Source of the DNA: Lineus longissimus
Lineage: Eukaryota > Nemertea > Pilidiophora > Heteronemertea > Lineidae
Length of the DNA: 64,000 bases
Assembly (NCBI RefSeq): GCF_910592395.1
Contig: NW_027020281.1
Coordinates: 157,869-221,868 of the forward strand
Direction: 5' to 3'
The notes under the pieces are model-generated. The model had not been told where the DNA came from. It made no database searches and saw nothing but the letters and a program-made list of their open reading frames with translations. Below, in pieces: positions 17,671-27,689 of the stretch. Position numbers and translations under genes: made by a program. The number at the start of each line of letters is the position of its first letter. Position 1 is the first letter of the stretch.

Positions 17671-19533
17671 CTACACATCTTTCTCCCTGGCTCCTGCACA
17701 CATCTTTCTCACTGGCTCGTGCATACACTCCCTATGCCGTGCCGCACACTTCTCGTGACAAGGATATATCAAATTAGGTGACGTGGCAGAATATTGTGCA
17801 GGGTAATGATGACCAAGCTTCTGAAACTTGTCCCCAAGGCGTCTTTGGCCCAACAAGAGACGTTGCTCATTGATTGTTAGGTTATTCAGTGAAACGTTAA
17901 CTCCACCATTGGCATGCTGGGAGAACCACCCTTCACGTGGACTGACCTGGATACTGTCATCATTTCCCTCTACCATATCTTCGAATGACCCCCACTTGAT
18001 TCGACATCTTGCGACATGGCTCGGCTCATTTGGTCATTGATGGAACCAGAACTCTCGGTTAGTGATGCATCCAATCGTATTCTACGACGCTATTAGTTCG
18101 CACAATGACTCCACTGGAGAGTTAGAACTGTTTGCTTCCTGATGATTGCCATGATCAACTCCAGTCATTTTGACTCATTTGCTGAAGACAAATCAAATAA
18201 TCTATCTGGGCTTAGAGGAAGAATCAGACCGTCTGGAGTGAAGGGAAGCAAAAAAATGTCGCAAAGGCATATTCAGTGGAGTTCCCCATGACATTCACAA
18301 TGGATTTTTTTAGATCTGTGACTCCTTTTTTCTGCGTACTATCATGTAGTCATCATGCATTAGAATGTTCTTTTGGGGTACCAATCGAATCTGAAAATAA
18401 TGTCAATGTTTCATGTAACCTATTTCGAGTGTAGGCCTATCATGTATAACAGCTATTAATGAATGGTGCCATGTTGTTCTTGGTGTTCTTTTTCGATTTA
18501 GAAATTATAAGTTGTTTCTGATCAAAGTTTGATGTTTATTGATGAAGAGTCTGGGCGTTATGCTCAGGAATACGTTTGCTTTCTGATGACGTGACACCTA
18601 TGATGTTTCAACAGGAAAACCTTTGTTTGAGGGTTAATCATCGTCATCACGACTATCATCCTTGTCACCACTTGATTTAATGTCTTTGAACTGGAACACC
18701 CGTGCATGTCTCCATGCTTCGTCTTCAAACGTCGTATCATTAATGGAATCTCGAGAGCTTTCTTCTTGGGAGTATGGCTCACTGTCTACCACTTCCAGAA
18801 GGGCTGTACTGCTACCATCATGTACCGGGGATTCCATTATTTTGTCATTGCCTTGTTATGTTTTATGACAGTTGGCATGACGTGACACTCATCCTGTAGA
18901 ACGTAAAAATTAACTAGATTGAGTGTTGATTTGATACCAAATGGCCGCTTATCTATCAGTTAACATAATAATGACTTCAACCAAACTTACATGTATAGTG
19001 TTATGTTCTCCCTCTGCCAGGAATGAGTTGATGTATCTTCAATCATCCCCTCACTCGATTCGAAATCTTGCGATGTGGATTGGCTCATCATCTCGTCACT
19101 GGTTAACATTATCGCCGACGGCTGGACCGGTACCATTTTCTCTCGACTCATAATTATAGCCGCCTCCATTTAGTGGTTGGTACAATTCTCAAAATATTGA
19201 AAAAAAATAATCGCTAGTTAGCATGTTACGATACCGGTAAGCATAGACACGTGGTGATTTGCTTGATCAAATGGTCACATCTCTGTTTTGTTAAACATTA
19301 CACTGATAGAATTAATACTTACATGTACTTCAAAATCAAATAATCTGTCTGGGCTAAGAGGAACTGGGCTAAGAGGAACAACCAGACCGTCGGTGAAGGG
19401 TAGCAGTAATTCAGTGGTACATTACACAATAACCCTACCTTTGATATCTTTTCCTTCGCTGTCCACGTCTCCACTGTCCATTTCATTGATACATGTACCT
19501 TCCTCAGACGTGTTTCCTGGTAGTCCCAATTAA
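17671..19533 (-). other. Candidate minus-strand exons of an unrecognised gene, partly duplicated
   Basis: Three minus-strand frames look protein-like. They are 19169-18991 (MEAAIIMSREKMVPVQPSAI..., ending at a good GTAAGT donor), 18837-18634 (MESPVHDGSSTALLEVVDSE..., very acidic, ending DSRDDDD) and 17976-17671 (with LNNLTINEQRLLLGQRRLGD). Sequence at 17970-18040 and 18180-18250 resembles 19036-19100 and 19325-19400 on the same strand, so a segment of about 1.1 kb was duplicated. Joining the first two through a nearby acceptor (18894) meets a stop soon, so a complete gene model could not be built. It may be a pseudogene. Confidence 0.3.
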
Positions 19534-20656
19534 TATTGTTGATCAGCGTTAGCTACTGTGTCCTGTATCTTTTGTTTTTGATTCGGTCTTAGTTTTTATT
19601 TCACAACATCCTATAAGTCCAGAGCTGGTTTTGGCTTGAAGCTTGGGAATCGTATGCCGACCTGTTGTACTTATTAGCTAGTAACCAGGGGATGCGGCAT
19701 CGGAAAATGATTTGGTGGCATCCAGAAAAAAAGGATTCCACTTGCGGCATCCAGGCTCATATTGAAAATCATAGTGCAATAGCCACATTTTGCGGCACCA
19801 GGAATACCGGCACTCGATGATTAAGTTATTCAGTTCAATCCTAAGCACACGAGGATCTTATCAAAACCAGACCATACAGTCCTTGTCAATTACATCTGTA
19901 CCCGTGAAGCCCCTTTTCTAGCAAATGCTTTGTATTTCATGCGGTAGAAATCGTGGGATATGCAAGTCGTCAGATGCCAGGAAAACACATTTAGGGGGGG
20001 GGGTCTACATTTCAAATTGTTTAGGACCCCGTGAAAGTCAACCAGGAGGCACCCATAATTTATCTTAGTAAAAATGCGGCAACGGACACATTTCATTCGA
20101 AATCACTGATGTTGTGGTTTCTCTTACCAGTACTTTAATGTCAACTTTACAAGGTGCAAATCACTTGATGAATATTGATATAATGTACACACCACCTTTG
20201 AGACGGCAATCCGTCCAAGGTGCAGATATAGATGAATATTGATTTTGTGGTTTCTCTTAACGTGCAGGTTACTAGATGAATATAAAATATAGCAATTCGT
20301 CCAAGGTGAATGTAAAGTTAGTGGATCGCACATCGACCGGTGATCGAAAACAACATTACTCAGAATTTCTGAACCGAAAAAAGTAGCATCTATTGGATAA
20401 CACCCCCAAAATGACGTTTCATAACAATCTACTGCCGGAGCTTATGATACTTCTAGCTGAAATTTGGACACTGTGGTTGACAGTGATTGACATTGCAACC
20501 ACTTCTAGTCTCCAAAGTAAAACATAACCTACAATGTATAAACACCAATTTGCTTTCCTAGCTCTTGGGGCGGGAAAGAGGGTCTATTTAGAAAAATCGA
20601 TTATTCTAAATACATTTAATTGAGAAGAGGATCAAGACGATGGAATTTAAAGTGAA
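19534..20656. repeat. Non-coding with the second dispersed-repeat cluster
   Basis: About 20110-20310 contains copies of the same short repeat family as 14540-14780, sharing for example CACCACCTTTGAGACGGCAA. About 19690-19810 has repeated GCGGCATCC-like words. No gene is recognised. Confidence 0.5.
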
Positions 20657-21193
20657 ATGGTATTCACATTTGGTGACAGTGGCATCGCCACTGTAATGCC
20701 CCACACCAAAGTCTATAAGATGTTTACCGAGAAGTCAAAAGTGGTAGCGATGTTTATCACGAGAGATTGTAGAAAATTTAATTTTTGTCAATTTGATATA
20801 TGTAATTTTGATATAATTGTAAGATGCATGGACGCGGGGTTAGCCATACCCTTAGAGCAATTGTATAAATGTGTCGAAATTATTTGTTATAGGATATTTG
20901 ACAATAGCCTGGTTAAACAATTATTACCAGCTATTCCAATAGGTGGAATGAAGGGTTATCTAAAACCAATGCACACTCTGTTGATAAATGATTACGTAGA
21001 TTTAGTGAAAGATATATTTGTAGCAAGTAGACTTCCAACGTTCCTCTGCGATAATGTTAGCACATACTATCGAACATTTAAACAGCAGTACCGAAACGCA
21101 GAGCGATTGAATCAATGGTTTGTCACTAAGTGCCAGGTTAGCTGCACATGTCAACGATGTTCAGAATATCAGTCACTAAGAATGAGGCAATGA
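20657..21193 (+). CDS. Unrecognised single-exon ORF, 178 codons
   Basis: The ATG at 20657 opens a frame beginning MVFTFGDSGIATVMPHTKVY. It is rich in Ile, Cys and aromatic residues (NFCQFDICNFDIIVRCMDAG) and ends with a Cys-rich tail (CQVSCTCQRC). The length is unusual for this AT-rich stretch and the composition is protein-like. No family is recognised. A second, shorter copy of its C-terminal part (FLCDN...YRT...QWFVTKCQ) lies inverted at about 22748-22590, so it belongs to a repeated family. It may derive from a mobile element or viral insertion or be a small gene. An out-of-frame ATG at 20641 is not used. Confidence 0.4.
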   Translation: MVFTFGDSGIATVMPHTKVYKMFTEKSKVVAMFITRDCRKFNFCQFDICNFDIIVRCMDAGLAIPLEQLYKCVEIICYRIFDNSLVKQLLPAIPIGGMKGYLKPMHTLLINDYVDLVKDIFVASRLPTFLCDNVSTYYRTFKQQYRNAERLNQWFVTKCQVSCTCQRCSEYQSLRMRQ

Positions 21194-22589
21194 AGAAGGT
21201 CCTGGAAGCTATGCTAATCCACATTTTGGATTATTCAGGAATACGTTTGCTTTCTGGTGGCTGATATTACGAATAACGATGACAGATGCAGCTAACCTGT
21301 GTGGCGATTTATCTGACATGTTCGAAATTTGTTGTTTCTCAACTAAAGACCTCATCAAACCTACTGTAGCTATTAAAATACCACTTTGAGGAAATCATGC
21401 CCATGGTGTTTGGAGTGTCTGCTCCAAATTGCAGAGTCGTGTGACCATACACGCATGAGCAATTACAAAAAGATTGCAAAAAAACACTGTTTTCAAAATT
21501 CACAAAATAACCTCTTTGAATGTTGCTCCATTCTGGGCGCTATCCCTCCCGTACAGTGCAGATCACCATAAAACTCCACTCACTTACTGGCCATTCACCA
21601 CTCAGTGCTGCCATCTTTACCCACATATGTTATATATCAGAATTCTTGTTTTTGAATTCCAAACAAATCATCACATTGCAGCTTACAAAAGCATCATGGC
21701 CACCATTGAAGGAAATGATTGCTGAGTATAGTTCAAAGGCTTGGAGGTTCTATTTCATCCAAAATATGGGTGAACAGAATTCAAAAACTGAATATCTATG
21801 TAGGTGAATGAATTCAGGTGTAGTTTGGAGACTTTTAACCCTGAAATAAGTCTAGAAAATGACTCAGTTGATCAGGGTCGTAGGTTGTGTTTTGATTACA
21901 GAACATTGTTGATAAATTGGGCATGAACAATGGTTCAGGGAGTTTAAATCATGCAGAAAGGTCCTAGATAACATATTAATTTGTTTTAGCATGTTATTTG
22001 ACAGTAAGTAATTCTTGGAATAGGACCTACATGGACTAGAATGGTGAAAAGTTGGGGCTTGGCATTTTAGCGAAAGTCTCACTACTTCTAATGCCAATAA
22101 AAACTGTTTGGGACACTTTATCAAAAATCCGTCTTACAAAAAGTTGCATTTGAAGGCATTCTTTCAGGGTAAAAAATCGGCATTCCCAAAATTCCAAAAT
22201 TGTTGAAGCAAATTTGAAAAGAACATTGGATTGAATTTGGGCCATCAATACCGGATTTTGTCTATAAAATACATTCTATCAAAAATAACAAAAATTCCTC
22301 TCACAAAAAGTTGGAGACTATTGTCATGAATAATCCCTGAAAAAATTATGTGAATGCGTAATGCTGTTTTTGAGAAAATTTGAAAACACTGAAATTGTCT
22401 TATTTGGAATCATCGGATGCTAATTAGCATAAATTATGCAAATTTTCCATAACGATGTATTTTTTCAGAAAGTATTGACTGTGGTGATCAAGGTGATACC
22501 TAGTTTTGTCTTCTCTGAACTGCTTTTTGGGGTGAATTTCGACTTTCAAAAAACAGGCAAAAATGGGCCGTTATGGTGATCTGCACTGT
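21194..22589. other. AT-rich non-coding stretch
   Basis: A 21-bp sequence at 21236-21256 (CAGGAATACGTTTGCTTTCT plus G) repeats 18565-18585. About 22105-22315 has repeated CACAAAAAGTTG-like words. GTGCAGATCACCATAA (from about 21556) recurs inverted near 22573-22590, part of the same inverted family as the neighbouring ORF fragment. No gene is recognised. Confidence 0.4.
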
Positions 22590-22748
22590 AGGCAGCTGCA
22601 AATAGGTGGACCGCATCAACAAATCCACGAGCTTCTGGCACTTGGTGACAAACCATTGAGTGCGATAGTTTTGGTCTACATTATCACAGAGGAATGTTAG
22701 AAATCTACATGCAATGGATTTGCTTTTCATCACATTTTGTGTAACCAT
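22590..22748 (-). pseudogene. Inverted fragment related to the ORF at 20657-21193
   Basis: The minus strand encodes RFLTFLCDNVDQNYRTQWFV followed by TKCQKLVDLLMR. This matches the C-terminal part of the plus-strand ORF (RLPTFLCDNVSTYYRT...QWFVTKCQ), with a deletion of about 13 residues between YRT and QWF. The similarity is also clear at nucleotide level. It is only a fragment and likely not functional. Confidence 0.6.
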
Positions 22749-23086
22749 TTATCAAAAGCGTGTGTTTGGAAATCTACATGCAATTGAATTTAATTTCCAT
22801 CCGATTTCAGAGAGGTTATATTCACTTGAAACCTCTTACATGTACAAAGAGAGTGCTCTCTCTATCACATGAAAGACAGAGTAGGCTTCCCGGGAGCCAA
22901 GTTGTAGTTGGTAAAAAAAGTTAATCTGGTCACACGCCTTATTTCAGGGTCTTGGCCCCCCCCCGACTATTGAGGAATTTTCTCCATGCCTGGTTGAGCT
23001 TGGCGACTAGGATTCCAGGTTCTTCTTGATGTCGTTTATGCATTCTAACTTGGTGCGCAGTGTAGCAGGTGTCAAAGCTCAGCTGA
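22749..23086. other. Short non-coding interval before the large inverted repeat
   Basis: It holds the second copy (22980-23008) of the 29-bp sequence seen at 17431. At its right edge, partly overlapping the next element, is a perfect 13-bp hairpin (23075-23087 and 23091-23103, AAGCTCAGCTGAC with an AAA loop). No gene is seen. Confidence 0.5.
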
Positions 23087-25988
23087 CAAAGTCAGCTGAG
23101 CTTGTCAAATAAGCTGCTCAGTGGCGTCCGTCTGTCAGTCCGGACGGCCCGCCGTCCGTCCGTCCGTTAAACCCATGGTGCACATTTTGTAACCGTAAGA
23201 CCTGGAGACTTCAATTTTGCATTTCTGGATACTTCTGGTCAAACTTTACTTTCAAAACAAAATTTGTCGCCATTCGACCTACCTCCTGCGAGCGAGAGTG
23301 CTTGAAGGAAACTGGCCTATTTCGGCCTAGGAGCAGCAGAATTAGTCGAAATATGCTCTAGTATTAAGATAAAATTCTTGAAAATCTATTTTATTGAGAA
23401 AAAGTTCAAAATTTTAACAGGAGAGGGCGCTACCTGCCTTTTAATTATTTCTGCCGATTCAAATTCCCGCCCGATGACGTCAGCCATCAATGAAGTCACC
23501 TATTTGCCAGTTCTCAAAACATGGCAGCTACACAACAAAAGCAGTAGCTCCAGGAATAAATCACTGTTCACTTCAGCTTCGTAATCGATTGTACCCCCAC
23601 TTTATTGTGGTTTGTGTGGTGTTCCTATTTAATCAACGATGTAAGGCCTTATTATGTTGGTTTTAATTGAGAAGGTGCATTATAAGCGGCGTACGAAATA
23701 CCGAAGCGGATACAAAATGGCGGCATGTTGTTTACGCCATGTGCAATAATCTTGGAGCTCAATGACACTCAAGTACCCAATTTTCTGCTTAAAAAGTAGT
23801 CTGGTAGGCGATATCATCACTAGTTCGTTTCAGTGGTAGTCATAAGGTCTTTAGGGACTACTTTCAGAAATTAGTTCTTGAAAATTTGGCCACATTTCTG
23901 TGAAAACGATATCGGAAGTGCATGCTCTGTTCGCGATGACATCGCCGATGTATTTTGAAGTGGAGAATTCCCACAGTATGTGCAGTGAATCGGCATGATT
24001 CTGTTCACCTATTAAGTTTTATTTCTACGATTCTTTCATGAGTAAAAAGTAGACATTCTAAGCAATACAATAATGTCACTCCCATAAAAATTGATTGGAA
24101 ATTGAGGGAGCTACGGCATTCTGTTCGGCAACTGGCAGCGCTGAAAAAATACATTGCATACTGTACAATACCAAATGGCACATTTTAAAAAGCGCTCATT
24201 GGACAACGTAGGGAATCACCAGAAATGACGTCATCGCTGGTCTAAATAGAAAACTACGGTGGCGCAGTAGAGCACAAGAAAAGGTTTAGCATTAACTTCG
24301 TCATGCAAGCTTCAGCAACAAAACGATTTCTCATGAATGATTTATTTGATCATCATCAGCTTGTTTTCCCCTGATAGATAAAACAAGAGGCCCAAGGGCC
24401 TGGCGCTCAGCTGAGTTAATATCATTAATATCTTCCCGGTGTTTAGTTCATTATGCATGAAAATGGCATGCTCCATGGTATTTGATATCCTTTTGCGTTC
24501 ACTACGGTACCAATGTTTTTGGTTGACATAATTATGCCACTGTTCATTCCTCAATCCTGACCATAATTCGGGTGAAATCATCGTATGAAAATATTTACCG
24601 AAACATGAAGTTTATGCCATGAATGAGGATACTCTTTGTCATAGCCTCGTTTACAAGTACGAAGTATTTTCCCGCGAATATTCAAAACTGCTTGGCTCCT
24701 TGCCAGTTAAATAACATGTGACTATACACAAAATAGAAAACTTTGATGGAAATTGTAAATCATTTTTTTATCTATCGGGGGAAACAAGCTGATGATGATC
24801 AAATAAATCATTCATGAGAAATCGTTTTGTTGCTGAAGCCTGCATGACGAAGTTAATGCTAAACCTTTTCTTGTGCTCTACTGCGCCACCGTAGTTTTCT
24901 ATTTAGACCAGCGATGACGTCATTTCTGGTGATTCCCTACGTTGTCCAATGAGCGCTTTTTAAAATGTGCCATTTGGTATTGTACAGTATGCAATGTATT
25001 TTTTCAGCGCTGCCAGTTGCCGAAGAGAATGCCGTAGCTCCCTCAATTTCCAATAAGTTTTTATGGGAGTGACATTATTGTATTGCTTAGAATGTCTACT
25101 TTTTACTCATGAAAGAATCGTAGAACTAAAACATAATAGGCGAACAGAATCATGCCGATTCACTGCACATACTGTGGGAATTCTCCACTTCAAAATACAT
25201 CGGCGATGTCATCGCGAACAGAGCATGCACTTCCGGTATCGTTTTCACAGAAATGTGGCCAAATATTCAAGAACTAATTTCTGAATTTAGTCCCTAAAGA
25301 CCTTATGACTACCACTGAAACGAACTAGAGATAATATCGCCTACCAGACTACTTTTTAAGCAGAAAATTGGGTACTTGATTTTCATTGAGCTCCAAGATT
25401 ATTGCACATGGCGTAAACAACATGCCACCATTTTGTCTCCGCTTCGGTATTTCGTACGCCGCTTATAATGCACCTACTCAATTAAAACCAACATAATAAA
25501 ATAGATTTTCAAGAATTTTATCTTAATATTAGAGCATATTTCGACTAATTCTGCTGCTCCTAGGCCGATATAGGCCAGTTTCCTTCATGCACTCTCGCTC
25601 GCAGGAAGTAGGTCGAATGGCGACAAATTTTGTTTTGAAAGTAGAGTTTGACCAGAAGTATCCAGAAATGCAAAGTTGAAGTCTCTAGGTCTTACGGTTA
25701 CAAAATGTGCACCATGGGTTTAACGGACGGATGGATGGATGGATGGATGGACAGACGGACGCCACTGAAAAACTTATTTGACAAGCTCGGATGACTGAGC
25801 TAAAATGATTTACAATTTCCATCAAAGTTTTCTATTTTGTGTATAGTCACATGTTATTTAACTGTAGTGAACGCAAAAGGATATCTAATACCATTTAGCA
25901 TGCCATTTTCATGCATAATGAACTAAACACCGGGAAGATATTAATGATATTAACTCAGCTGAGCGCCAGGCCCTTGGGCCTCTTGTTA
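23087..25988. mobile_element. Large interlocked inverted repeat (A-B-A'-B'), transposon-like
   Basis: A (23087-24382) is the imperfect reverse complement of A' (24769-25795). B (about 24384-24768) lies between them and recurs in reverse complement at B' (25803-25988), lacking about 195 internal bases. B starts with ACAAGAGGCCCAAGGGCCTG followed by GCGCTCAGCTGAG, a word I remember as part of very common repeats in marine invertebrate genomes. A carries a 258-bp stretch (23396-23653) absent from A' and flanked by TTATT repeats. The arms carry CCGT/GGAT-type microsatellites (about 23143-23165, 25729-25750). No transposase is recognised. Confidence 0.7.
23396..23653. mobile_element. 258-bp insertion in the left arm of the inverted repeat
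   Basis: The right arm reads continuously where the left arm has this extra sequence. TTATT stands at both ends (23391-23395 and 23649-23653), as expected for a 5-bp target duplication. It contains GGAGAGGGCGCTACCTGCC near 23421. It is non-coding, possibly a SINE or MITE. Confidence 0.5.
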
Positions 25989-26072
25989 AAAGGGTAATCT
26001 GGTGATTGTTGGCCTGAGAAAGACCCTTTCGATGTATCCCTGAAGTGGAAGATTCTGAAGAGGTGGACTGGC
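25989..26072. other. Short spacer
   Basis: There is nothing recognised between the large inverted repeat and the Teashirt-like fragment. Confidence 0.4.
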
Positions 26073-26321
26073 TCATAAATGGAAAGTGTTTGAGCTAAAA
26101 ATGTCTGCGTAATGTTGTGTCTTCATCATGTGGACAGTCGAGTCTGGTGAACTTTTAAATGATTCGGCGCACTGCATGCAGCGCAGAATCTGTTTGGTTT
26201 GTTCAGAACCACTGTTCAGCCACATGTCCTGACCTCGCATCAACTTTGGGTAACCTTGTCTATCTTCGTGAGCAGGTAACCTGGTGAGGAGATAGAGCAG
26301 GTGTCTTCTCAAAAGGGTCAT
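26073..26321 (-). pseudogene. Teashirt-like zinc-finger fragment
   Basis: The minus-strand frame contains YPKLMRGQDMWLNSGSEQTK, then QILRCMQCAESFKSSPDSTV and HMMKTQHYADI. The finger is C-x2-C-x12-H-x5-H, the widely spaced type of Teashirt/TSHZ proteins. From memory the preceding PKL-x-RGQD-x-WL-x2-G-x-EQT-x-QIL linker is the Teashirt linker before a finger. Teashirt proteins are developmental transcription factors of about 1000 residues with three or more such fingers. Here only one finger remains and a stop follows about 11 residues after it. It is a truncated duplicate or an isolated exon. An active gene cannot be excluded if the remainder is spliced in. Confidence 0.65.
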
Positions 26322-26323
26322 CT

Positions 26324-26537
26324 CACTGTGGCCACTCGTACACCGACTGCGTTCACCGTGTGTATATCTAATCCGGTTTGTTCAATTCTTTTGTCCACGA
26401 GCATAAAAGTGGGTGAAGGCCTATCCCTATAATCCCTTCAATGGCGATCGAACAAAGAAATTGTCATAATGGTACACGCCGGAACTAATATACACGCGGT
26501 GAACGCAGCCTTGTAGGTGTACGAGTGACCACAGTGA
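26324..26537. repeat. Inverted repeat with arms of about 60 bp
   Basis: About 26324-26384 (CACTGTGGCCACTCGTACAC...) and the reverse complement of about 26470-26537 share most positions, including CACTGTGG-CACTCGTACACC and TGCGTTCACCG-GTGTATAT. The loop holds TATAATCCCTTCAATGG. It directly abuts the 5' end of the Teashirt-like fragment and could be a small foldback transposon. Confidence 0.6.
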
Positions 26538-26646
26538 ATCTGGTCGTGACCCAGAATAGGGCTGGCTCTTAAATGGGCGTTTGATCATACATCACATACA
26601 CTCGTTCCGTTTCTGAATGCGTGGATGAAGAGATCGATGAGTAGGC

Positions 26647-26841
26647 CTACTCAAGGTCATTGATCTGTTCTTGGAGGGTCTCTATCTCCCTGGCTCGTAA
26701 ATGGGCGTAGTGGTCGTACATTGCATGCACTCTCGGTTGGAGATGCAAACCTGTGAGCCATTCGCGTACTCTCCCGCGGGATATTAGGGCATCTGGAAAT
26801 TGCATGACTCCGAGAGTCCAACTCGGGATTCGTCTGCACAT
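26647..26841 (-). other. Small unassigned minus-strand ORF
   Basis: The frame ends RVREWLTGLHLQPRVHAMYD followed by HYAHLRAREIETLQEQINDL, with a coiled-coil-like, protein-like composition and a TGA stop. A degenerate duplicate of part of it lies at about 26555-26625 (compare TGGCTCTTAAATGGGCGT with TGGCTCGTAAATGGGCGT). No family is recognised. It could be a C-terminal exon or a retroelement fragment. Confidence 0.25.
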
Positions 26842-27689
26842 CGCACCTTTTACATATTATGTATATTCAGGGGAACTGGTTCTACCGAGCTTTTTAGAAG
26901 CCTCTCCGAGAAATAGTCTGGTGGAGGCGTACAGATATTTCGCAATTCAGTGCGCTGTCATTGATCATGATTGGTAAAGTTGTATACAGGTCTCGAAAAG
27001 CTGATAGTACTGAATTTCAGCAAGGCTACATTATTTACCATCGCTAGCCTTGTGGACAGTCCACTTAACTTTCTAACAATCTGACACTATGCCACATGAT
27101 GAATGTAAGTAATTGTTAATTTGTCAACTATAATCAATGAAATGAATGTAACAGGGATTCGTAGATTAATAAATGCGAATGGTTATAAAAAAAAGTATCG
27201 CGCCATTATTTCATTTCTAGTTGTATACCATGTATACTGGGGTACCGGTATCGGGTAGGAGCCGCTCATAAAGAATCAAGTATTTTTGGTGCTACTGTTA
27301 GCCCAACTCCCTTATCGGAGGTGGGTCTAGCCTGTGACGGACACAACTGCTGGATGTAAGGCCGAAATCTGTCTGCGCAAGAATGAGCGATTCCTGGCCG
27401 ATTTTCAAGTATGTACAGTTCCGGTGACAGCTGTTCACCTATCCAGCATTGTGCTATGGTGCGAGAGCTTCTTCGACAAGGACGTAATTTTCTATGAGGA
27501 CACATGGACTTGGCACGTAGATAGATACCCAACAGAGTACATCAAAATCGGAATCAAGACCCCCGACAGCCCCCCCCCCGCATAGGCTGAATATCACTGG
27601 CTCATCACAAATACGTCCAACGGAATAGAGACTGGCAAAGACTTTACTATGTGCATGGGGAATCTCCCCTACTACGTGCATCGGGAATA
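26842..27689. other. Left flank of the satellite array
   Basis: No gene is recognised. A plus-strand frame at 27334-27585 (MTDTTAGCKAEICLRKNERF...) is weakly protein-like but without known motifs. At 27640-27690 an imperfect direct repeat (TATGTGCATGGGGAATCTCC / TACGTGCATCGGGAATAAT) leads into the array. TACCGGTA occurs at 27243. Confidence 0.3.
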
